DNA of 64,000 bases, taken from positions 62,001 through 126,000 of the forward strand of contig JAJTWR010000049.1 of the NCBI GenBank assembly GCA_021613335.1, written 5' to 3'. This document shows positions 57,825 through 64,000 of the stretch, piece after piece (position 1 is the stretch's first letter; every line of letters begins with the position of its first letter). Below the pieces are notes generated by a model. That model was not told where the DNA came from. It did not search any database and saw only the letters and a program-made list of their open reading frames with translations. This DNA is from Whitmania pigra (lineage: Eukaryota > Annelida > Clitellata > Hirudinida > Haemopidae). Made by a program: the position numbers and the translations under genes.

Positions 57825-58050
57825 GAGTCGATCCTGCCGCCATTCAAGTCAAAGGCGCGTTGACTTGATACCTATGGTTCAAGCGGCTATCGTAACGCTA
57901 TCGTCGCAACGATGCATCAGCGCAGTCATGAATAATTATTCACATGAAGCGGCCGCAACCCGAAGGGTATCTTCCACCGACGTTAGGAATCTTCCGCGAG
58001 GGATACCCTCGCCTCTTTTTATGCGGCCTCGGTTTCCGGCTCTTGACCCC

Positions 58051-58127
58051 TGGTCGGAGTGAGAGGATTCGAACCTCCGCTCTCCTGCTCCCGAAGCAGG
58101 CGCTTTACCAGGCTAAGCTACACTCCG
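58051..58127 (-). tRNA. tRNA-Pro (anticodon CGG)
   Basis: A 77-nt tRNA on the minus strand with encoded CCA. Acceptor stem CGGAGTG/CACTCCG, anticodon stem CCTGC/GCAGG with loop TTCGGGA (anticodon CGG), and T arm with GGTTCGAATCC. The 226 bases between it and the small lipoprotein gene show no gene. Confidence 0.95.
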
Positions 58128-58189
58128 TTGTCCGGACGGACCTTTTATCGTAGCCGATTGTTGGGTCGCAAGCCTTAATTTTCAAAACC

Positions 58190-59197
58190 TCAATATCCCC
58201 GCTCGATGGCGAAATCAACCGCTTCCAGCAAGGCGCGCCGGGCCTGACCGTCGGGAAAAATCGATAAAGCCCGGGCTGCCTGCCGCCCGATGGCGCGGGC
58301 GCGCTCGACGGTTTCGGCGATGGCATTGTATTTGACCATCAGCGCCTGAGCGGCGGGCAGATCGTTTTCCTGTTGATCGAGCTCCTCGATCGTGCGGCGC
58401 CAAAAGGCGCGTTCTTGTTCGTTGCCGCGGGCATGAGCCAGAATGACTGGCAAGGTCAGCTTGCCTTCGCGAAAATCATCGCCGACCGTCTTGCCCAAGG
58501 CGGCCTGGCTGGCCGAATAATCGAGGGCGTCGTCGACGAGCTGGAAGCTTATCCCGAGCGCTGTGCCGAATTGGCGCAGGGCTGCGGCTTCAGCTTCGGG
58601 CCGGTCGGCAACCACGGCGCCGATTTCGGCGGCGGCGGCGAATAATATGGCGGTCTTGGCCTCGATGACGTTGAGATAGTCCGCCTCGTCGGTCGAAAGA
58701 TCGTTGGCGGTAACCAATTGATGAACCTCGCCTTGCGAAATCACCGCCGAGGCTTCCGACAAAATGGCCAGCACCCGCAGCGAACCGTCTTCAACCATAA
58801 GTTGAAAAGCGCGGCTGAACAGAAAATCGCCGACCAGCACGGACGATTTGTTGCCAAAGGCGGCATTGGCGCTAGGCTGGCCCCGACGCAGATCGCTGGC
58901 ATCGACGACATCGTCATGAAGCAAGGTGGCAGTATGAATGAATTCCACACATGCGGCAAGCTTACGGTGGCGCTCGCCGCGATAGGCGCATAATTTGGCC
59001 GCGGCCAAGGTGATGAGGGGGCGCAGCCTTTTGCCGCCGGCGGCGATCAGATGGCCGGCGAGTTGCGGAATCAGGGCAACGGGGCTTTGCATCCGGTCGA
59101 GGATAATCCGGTTGACCGCTGCGAGATCGGTTGCAACCAGATCGCTCAGGGCATCGAGTGATGGCGCTGCGCCAAGCTTGTTCGTCGCTTTTATCAT
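58190..59197 (-). CDS. ispB: Polyprenyl diphosphate synthase (octaprenyl/decaprenyl type)
   Basis: Builds the long isoprenoid tail of ubiquinone by chain elongation with isopentenyl diphosphate. 335 residues. First Asp-rich motif LLHDDVVDASDLRRGQPSAN, second QLVDDALDYSA, plus GGKRLRPLITL at the N-terminal part and SVLVGDFLFSRAFQLM. The family is clear; the exact chain length (C40 or C50) is not. It joins ubiE, ubiB and COQ9 as a ubiquinone gene. Confidence 0.93.
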   Translation of the reverse strand: MIKATNKLGAAPSLDALSDLVATDLAAVNRIILDRMQSPVALIPQLAGHLIAAGGKRLRPLITLAAAKLCAYRGERHRKLAACVEFIHTATLLHDDVVDASDLRRGQPSANAAFGNKSSVLVGDFLFSRAFQLMVEDGSLRVLAILSEASAVISQGEVHQLVTANDLSTDEADYLNVIEAKTAILFAAAAEIGAVVADRPEAEAAALRQFGTALGISFQLVDDALDYSASQAALGKTVGDDFREGKLTLPVILAHARGNEQERAFWRRTIEELDQQENDLPAAQALMVKYNAIAETVERARAIGRQAARALSIFPDGQARRALLEAVDFAIERGY

Positions 59198-59346
59198 GAT
59201 GTCCTGGAGGCCATGATCGAATTTGCACTATTTCGCGCCGTTTTGCCAGCCTTGAGCGAGCGATCGGCATCGAAACCACCGGCGAGCATAGGGAGCAAAG
59301 ACGGCCGGTCAAGTCGCAAGCGCACGATCGCCCGGATTAAGACCGA

Positions 59347-59727
59347 TTAATCGAAGTCGAAGGAAGACAGCAACAATCGAACGGAAAAGGCCGCCAGAAC
59401 GATGCCCATAAATCGTTCAAACCAATGGCCGATGCGGATAAAGCCCGCGCGAATCCGCGCTTGCGAAAATAACAGGCTGACCGGCGCAAACCAACATGCG
59501 TTTACACTACACATCCACGCGCCATGAGCCGCCTGAATGGGTAAGGGCGTATCGCTACTGACCAGCGTTGTAAAAACAGCCAGAAAAAACAAAGTTGCTT
59601 TGGGGTTGGTGGCATTGGCGAGAAAGCCCGCGCCGAAAGCCCGTGAGCATTCCCGCCCTTCGTCCGTGGCGCACGCTTTGGCTGCGTTCGCAACGACGGC
59701 TCCCGACGATCCCTGTTTTGTTACCTA
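59347..59727 (-). pseudogene. C-terminal remnant of a LysE-family exporter
   Basis: The frame gives GAGFLANATNPKATLFFLAV, FTTLVSSDTPLPIQ and a last membrane helix, the C-terminal half of LysE/RhtB amino-acid exporters (the NPKA motif is typical). Upstream the frame runs to a stop near 59727 without a start, and the first 100 or so residues of the family are missing. An ATG at 59592 would give only 81 residues. It appears to be a truncated gene cut near the start of the 59818 cluster. Confidence 0.75.
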
Positions 59728-59817
59728 TCCTTGACGGTGCATTTTCCTTACGCTAAATGTGGTAAACGCCATGCGATGGGTGCGGGGCAACTTCTCATCG
59801 CGGGAGGGAGTAGAGTG

Positions 59818-60777
59818 ATGGCTGCTGTCCTGTCTGCCGCTTTTTTGCGTCGCCAAGCGCGTGTTGTTACCGCGCTTCTCCTGTCCGTTTCCTTGATCGG
59901 TTGCACGACTACCCAAGGCGGCGGCGGGATCGGTCAAAAAGAAGGCGTTGGCACCGGGGCGGGGGCGCTTATCGGCGGGATCGCCGGTTCCTTTCTCGGC
60001 TCAGGTAAGGGGCGGGTTGTCGGCGCGTTGCTTGGCGCCGCCATTGGCGGCTTTATCGGCAATCGCATCGGCGCGATGATGGATGAAGAGGATAGCAAGG
60101 CTCTGCAAGACCAGGCCAGGCAGGCTTTACTTACCCAGCCGGACGACGCGCGGATCGATTGGGCATCGACTCATTCCGGCGCCGTCGCCACCGTCGTCCC
60201 CGAAAACACTCGCGTTGAAACCCGCGAGGTGCGGATCGTGCGCGAGGCCGGAGTGGCTCCTGCACCGCAACTGGACGCGATAGGGGCGAAATATATAACG
60301 AAGAAAGCGGCGGACGTGCGCTACGCGCCGTCAAACGATGCGGCAGTCGCTACCACCCTGGCGAGCGGATCGGCGGTTTGGGCCGTTGGCAAAGTTCGCG
60401 ATCAGCCCTGGATCATGGTTGCAAAAAAGGGTAAGTCGATAGGCTACGTTTCCGACGTCAGCCTGGGGCCCGCTCCGGCGGCTGCCGCTCAGGTCGCTGC
60501 GGCCAGGCAGCCCGAACGCCAGGCGTCGAAGGAAACCCAGCCGAAGGAAACCCAGCCGAAGGAAACTCAGATTGCGGCGGCTCTGTTCGACCTCGACGCG
60601 CCGCCGGTGCGAACGCCCGCCGATCTCGATGCCCTTGCTCCCACCGAGAAAGCCGATGCGATCGTTGCCAGCGTAACCTGTCGCGACATCAAAACCACGG
60701 CAACGTCAAAGGGCGAAACCGCGACGGCAACCCAGACGGCGTGCAAATCGCCCGACGGTTCCTGGATCCTGAACTGA
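59818..60777 (+). CDS. Lipoprotein with glycine-zipper and SH3-like domains
   Basis: A 319-residue outer-membrane-type lipoprotein: signal with VVTALLLSVSLIGC (lipobox LIGC), then a glycine-zipper region GAGALIGGIAGSFLGSGKGR, VVGALLGAAIGGFIGNRIGA as in 17-kDa surface antigens. Next an SH3-like part (KYITKKAADVRYAPSNDAAV, AVWAVGKVRDQPWIMV). A KETQP unit is repeated three times in a Gln/Ala-rich linker. The C-terminus has TCRDIKTTATSKGETATATQ. ATG 59818 has GGGAGGGAG upstream. First gene of the 59.8-64 kb cluster. Confidence 0.82.
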   Translation: MAAVLSAAFLRRQARVVTALLLSVSLIGCTTTQGGGGIGQKEGVGTGAGALIGGIAGSFLGSGKGRVVGALLGAAIGGFIGNRIGAMMDEEDSKALQDQARQALLTQPDDARIDWASTHSGAVATVVPENTRVETREVRIVREAGVAPAPQLDAIGAKYITKKAADVRYAPSNDAAVATTLASGSAVWAVGKVRDQPWIMVAKKGKSIGYVSDVSLGPAPAAAAQVAAARQPERQASKETQPKETQPKETQIAAALFDLDAPPVRTPADLDALAPTEKADAIVASVTCRDIKTTATSKGETATATQTACKSPDGSWILN

Positions 60778-60791
60778 GCCGGGAGCAAGCC

Positions 60792-62393
60792 GTGATCGCT
60801 GTAAAACACCGTGCCGGTCTGACGGCTTGGGTTGTTCTCGGCGTCATTGCCGCGATCTCCCCTGTTCTTGCCGACGAGACCGTGCTGGCCACTTCGAAAA
60901 CACGGAAGCTTCAGGTTTTGGCCGAGGGGGGCGCTGCCTGGTGCAAGCCGACGGTTCGCTTGCGCATGGTGCTGGATCATGACAGCCCCGACGTGCGGAA
61001 TCCGGCATCCCAGGTTGAGGTCATGAACCGGCTGAAGATGCCGATCACCACCGACTGCAAAGTGGCAAGGGCAGCCGAACTGTCTGTGTTCGAACAAGGC
61101 CAGATCGTCGGCGCGTACGAAGCGAGCGCGGACAAGGATTGGGTTTTTGCAGCCGTTCCCCCGGTTTCCGCCCCTGCAGCCGCTCTCAAGGGCGAGCCGC
61201 CGCCTTCTTCCGCGCCTTCGCCGCTTCCTCGCGATACCAACTATGCCAGCGCGGTGATCCGTCTGATAAAGGATAACCCGGCGCTTGCCCAGAATGACGA
61301 CGTTCTGCGGTGCTGGGCGGGATATCGTTTTCGGGAAGAATATTGGCAGTTCAGAGATCAGGAATTCAAACTTCAGCCGCTTCTCCAGAAGGCTCGAGCC
61401 GATCTGGCCGAAACGATGGCCCAGAACGATGGACGGCGCGTGACCGCCCTTATCGTCGCCTCTTTCGGTAGCTACAACTTCGATGCCGAGCAATTTCCCA
61501 TCGCGCTAGGGCAGAAGAGCCTGGAGTTCGTCCGCAACTACAAACGAGGGAGCAAGATCCCGTACTTCAGCTGCTGGGCGCCGACATTGCCGGACAGACT
61601 AACAATCGAGGTGCCGAATCTCAATGTCATCACGGGCATGCCGATGGAGCGCAAACTTGCTCAGGCTTTTTTGGATAAGCGGACACGCTACAGTTCAGTT
61701 GACCGGAGTATCGCCATCGCCGTGACAATCAGGCTGGACGATGGCGGATTCGTCGAAAATGGGTGGGGAGCGATGAGCGCGACTGGAATCCTGGAGAGCG
61801 CTGTTTTTTATGCGAATAAAGACGAAACCCGGCCTCTTTCCTGGCTGATGCCAGAGGAGATGGAAAAGATGCGGGCGGCGCGCGCCGCCGAGCAAGCCGC
61901 CTTGGCTAAAGCGGAACAAGAGCGCGAGGCTGAGAATCGGCGTCGGCAGATGCTGGCGCAACGTGAACAGACGATCCAGGCCCTGTCGTCGGCATCGGCC
62001 AGTGTGCGGATGGCCAACTGGATTTCTGACGGCGAGATCGACTATCGCGCCGCGCTGGACGATTTGCGCTCGGCGCGAGGGGCGGCTTTGATCGGTGGCA
62101 AGCCCGTAATGGTTTCGATGTTGATCCAAACTGACGCAAGCGGTCGCACCAAGGTTGGCGCCAGATGGCCAGGCAAGCTGGAAGTTACCCTTGCCGAGGG
62201 GCTGGCGGATCTGAGCGCATCGGGATGGTACCTTGTGCACGGCCTGCTGAGCGTTCCAGACGGCGATTCATTGCCTCCTGCCCAATTGGCGGCGCGCGCG
62301 GCCTATGCCTGCGTTCAACCGCAATGCGCCGATGCCGCCGTTCCGGCAGCCGTCGTCGACCGTAAGCTCGCCGGGTTGGCTGGCGCGAAGTGA
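60792..62393 (+). CDS. Exported protein of unknown function (possibly DUF4852-like)
   Basis: 533 residues from GTG 60792 with GGGAGC upstream. Signal peptide: LTAWVVLGVIAAISPVLADE, cleaved after LADE or near. A middle domain includes NPALAQNDDVLRCWAGYRFR, EEYWQFRDQEFKLQPLLQKA and FGSYNFDAEQFPIALGQKSL; a charged coiled-coil stretch (MRAARAAEQAALAKAEQERE) separates it from a C-terminal part. The middle domain resembles proteins annotated DUF4852, but I am not certain. It should be periplasmic. It lies 14 bases after the lipoprotein gene, so they share a transcript. Confidence 0.75.
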   Translation: MIAVKHRAGLTAWVVLGVIAAISPVLADETVLATSKTRKLQVLAEGGAAWCKPTVRLRMVLDHDSPDVRNPASQVEVMNRLKMPITTDCKVARAAELSVFEQGQIVGAYEASADKDWVFAAVPPVSAPAAALKGEPPPSSAPSPLPRDTNYASAVIRLIKDNPALAQNDDVLRCWAGYRFREEYWQFRDQEFKLQPLLQKARADLAETMAQNDGRRVTALIVASFGSYNFDAEQFPIALGQKSLEFVRNYKRGSKIPYFSCWAPTLPDRLTIEVPNLNVITGMPMERKLAQAFLDKRTRYSSVDRSIAIAVTIRLDDGGFVENGWGAMSATGILESAVFYANKDETRPLSWLMPEEMEKMRAARAAEQAALAKAEQEREAENRRRQMLAQREQTIQALSSASASVRMANWISDGEIDYRAALDDLRSARGAALIGGKPVMVSMLIQTDASGRTKVGARWPGKLEVTLAEGLADLSASGWYLVHGLLSVPDGDSLPPAQLAARAAYACVQPQCADAAVPAAVVDRKLAGLAGAK

Positions 62394-62417
62394 AGCAATA
62401 TTCCAAGGAGACAAGAC

Positions 62418-62702
62418 ATGATGCGTTTATTTACGTTTGATACGTTGGTCACGCCATCGATCGTTAAATTCCTGTTCTACATCGGCGTTGCGCTCTCGGC
62501 GCTAGGGGCGTTGTCTGTTATCGTCAGAGGCATCGGCATGATGCAGTACCAGACCGCGATGGGATTTGGCGTCGTCGTCGGCGGCTTGCTGTTGGTCGGG
62601 CTTGGCATTATCGTCAGCCGCGTCTATACCGAGACGATCCTTGTCTTGTTCATGATTCGCGACGAACTGGCCTGGCAACGCCAACGCGCTTCGAGCGAGT
62701 AG
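62418..62702 (+). CDS. DUF4282-type small membrane protein
   Basis: A 94-residue protein with two membrane helices (FLFYIGVALSALGALSVIVR and GFGVVVGGLLLVGLGIIVSR), starting FTFDTLVTPSIVKFL and ending ETILVLFMIRDELAW, as in DUF4282. The family has no known activity. AAGGAGACAAG precedes the ATG. It lies between the exported protein and the anchored protein in the same operon. Confidence 0.8.
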   Translation: MMRLFTFDTLVTPSIVKFLFYIGVALSALGALSVIVRGIGMMQYQTAMGFGVVVGGLLLVGLGIIVSRVYTETILVLFMIRDELAWQRQRASSE

Positions 62703-62723
62703 CTTTCTTCCCCGGAGGTGACG

Positions 62724-63953
62724 ATGGCTGACGATGCTGGCAAGCCGGTCTCAACGACGCTTTTGCCGCCTTCCGCTCCTTTGCTGCCGCCTTCCGACGG
62801 GGGCAAGCTGCTGAAACTCGACGCCAGGGGCGGCGAGGCTTTCGCGGAAGAAATGGCGCGCGTCGGCGCTGGCGCGAAGGAGTTGGCGGGTAAGGCATTG
62901 GAGGAAGGGGCGGCATCCGCGCTGGATGCTTCTGCGCTATTGCGCGATCCGGGAAAACGCTCGGTAATGCTTGCCGCCAATCGCAAGAAGCTGATCGTCG
63001 GCTTGGCGATTCTGGCGGTCGTGCTTGGCGGCGCGTGGGGGATCGCCAAGCATCGGGCCAACATCGCTGCCAGGAACCTGATCCAGGATCTCCTGGCTCG
63101 CTACGACCTTAAGCAAACAGTGGCCTATGACGATATTTCCGGCTCGCTATTCGGTTCTGCAACCCTGAACGGCATTCGCATCGCCATGTCCTCTTCCGCG
63201 AGCGTCAAGGTGGGGGCGCTGACCGTTGCCGACATTGAAATGAAGGGCGGCATGCCTCAGAGCGTAACCGTGACGGCGCAGTCGCTCGAGGTGCCGCTCC
63301 TTGCCATGGCAAGGGAAAACAGTGGCGATAGCCGCCTGAGGAATGCCATTGGCATGGGTTACACCAGTCTGAACGGCGATGTCAGCGTTTCCATACGCTT
63401 CGACGATCGGGAGGGAACGCTGTCCTTTGCCACCTCTGGCGCGATCCGCGATGCGGGCGGCTGGAAAATCAAGCTGAGGCTGGGAGGCGTCAGTTCTGGC
63501 GTTCTGAGCGCCTTGCATGACCGCTCGCAGAAAACTGGCGGCGATGGCGATATTGCTTTCGCTCTATGGGCGGCTCGTATAGTCATTCTCTTTCAGGCGC
63601 TTAGCCAGATGACGCTTTCGGAAGCGAGCCTAACGGTGGACAATACGGGTTTGCTCAAACGCGCGGCGGATGTTCCCGGCGTCGCCATTCCGGCGGCGGA
63701 TGGCGGCGCGGCGGTCTCCTCTCACGTTCTGCGTGTCGATGAGGCCGCGCTGGTGCGGAGCGGCATGTCCCCGTCCGACGCTCTGGCAACCCGGGAAGCG
63801 ATCGAAGGATGGGCAAAAAAAGGCGGAACGCTCCGGATCGAAAGCAATTTGGCGCAACCGGTCTCGTTCTTCAAACCAGAAGACCCGTTCGCCCCGAGAT
63901 TTGGCAGCCTGGAGGAATATCTGGCGGTGACCAAAAGCAAGGTTATGAACTGA
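62724..63953 (+). CDS. Membrane-anchored protein of unknown function, last gene of the envelope cluster
   Basis: 409 residues from ATG 62724, which has GGAGGTGACG directly upstream. An N-terminal cytoplasmic part of about 85 residues rich in Ala/Gly/Glu is followed by one membrane helix (KLIVGLAILAVVLGGAWGIA) and a periplasmic beta-rich domain (YDDISGSLFGSATLNGIRIA, ASVKVGALTVADIEMKGGMP) that looks like YdgA/AsmA-type proteins. No family can be assigned with certainty. The start 21 bases after the DUF4282 gene and shared strand imply one operon. The last 47 bases of the window hold nothing recognisable. Confidence 0.75.
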   Translation: MADDAGKPVSTTLLPPSAPLLPPSDGGKLLKLDARGGEAFAEEMARVGAGAKELAGKALEEGAASALDASALLRDPGKRSVMLAANRKKLIVGLAILAVVLGGAWGIAKHRANIAARNLIQDLLARYDLKQTVAYDDISGSLFGSATLNGIRIAMSSSASVKVGALTVADIEMKGGMPQSVTVTAQSLEVPLLAMARENSGDSRLRNAIGMGYTSLNGDVSVSIRFDDREGTLSFATSGAIRDAGGWKIKLRLGGVSSGVLSALHDRSQKTGGDGDIAFALWAARIVILFQALSQMTLSEASLTVDNTGLLKRAADVPGVAIPAADGGAAVSSHVLRVDEAALVRSGMSPSDALATREAIEGWAKKGGTLRIESNLAQPVSFFKPEDPFAPRFGSLEEYLAVTKSKVMN

Positions 63954-64000
63954 CGGGGACTTTCTCCTGAACGGCTTCATTGCGCTGGAATCGATACGCG

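Noticed and set aside
1..64000. CRISPR arrays or phage islands
   Set aside because: No regularly spaced repeats of 25-40 bases and no phage structural, integrase or lysis genes were seen. The only repeats are short tandems, the OGT duplication, the IS ends and the chemoreceptor genes.

Overview
The window looks like a chromosomal piece of a GC-rich alphaproteobacterium, most likely of the Rhodospirillales type. Pointers are the bolA / J-domain protein / cobS / cobT neighbourhood, a COQ9 homologue, a ubiE-ubiB pair, a FlaA1/CapD-type sugar epimerase-dehydratase, and several chemoreceptors and histidine kinases. No plasmid, prophage, rRNA or CRISPR features are visible.

Layout. 1-2 kb: ubiE (cut by the window edge) and ubiB, then tRNA-Lys. 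2.4-7.7 kb: a small orphan gene, a peptidoglycan-binding secreted protein, a sensor kinase/response regulator pair, a GST and an MFS transporter. 7.7-11.6 kb: cobT, cobS and a J-domain gene on the minus strand, with divergent bolA. 11.7-19.5 kb: a ribbon-helix-helix protein, acs, a soluble hybrid kinase, a CapD-like gene and purH. 19.6-24.9 kb: three tandem 563-residue chemoreceptors. 25.1-27.2 kb: dapD-dapE. 27.2-29.1 kb: an AT-rich spacer and an RTX-tailed serine protease. 29.2-31.2 kb: a YdcH-like protein and purE-purK. 31.1-35.0 kb: a tandem duplication of a TPR/O-GlcNAc-transferase-like gene, both copies frameshifted. 35.1-36.7 kb: COQ9, peptide deformylase, rpsU. 37.2-39.8 kb: a broken gene for a protein with four modules of about 200 residues. 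40.1-41.5 kb: an IS256-like element with a decayed transposase. 41.5-48.1 kb: a MarR regulator divergent from a tightly overlapping operon that joins a Liv-type ABC importer to a GH88-like glycuronyl hydrolase. 48.5-48.8 kb: tRNA-Leu(UAA) interrupted by a 217-nt group I intron. 48.8-54.6 kb: cinA-like, map, radC and the B12 genes cbiD, cobA, cobB. 54.6-59.7 kb: a glycosyltransferase, envelope proteins, tRNA-Pro, ispB and a LysE remnant. 59.8-64 kb: four envelope genes in a row.

How the genes connect. ubiE, ubiB, COQ9 and the polyprenyl diphosphate synthase all serve ubiquinone synthesis. cobS, cobT, cbiD, cobA and cobB serve corrin synthesis and mix genes named from the aerobic and anaerobic routes. 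purH, purE and purK serve purine synthesis, and dapD and dapE serve lysine/diaminopimelate synthesis.

A striking feature is a cluster of frameshifts between about 25 and 45.5 kb: dapE, both OGT copies, the repeat protein, the IS transposase, marR, the GH88 gene and livH. Flanking parts of the window read cleanly. Most of the shifts sit in short homopolymers or short repeats, so local gene decay and local sequence error both remain possible. The most unusual items are the intron in tRNA-Leu, the ABC importer/GH88 operon, the modular repeat protein and the 59.8-64 kb envelope cluster.
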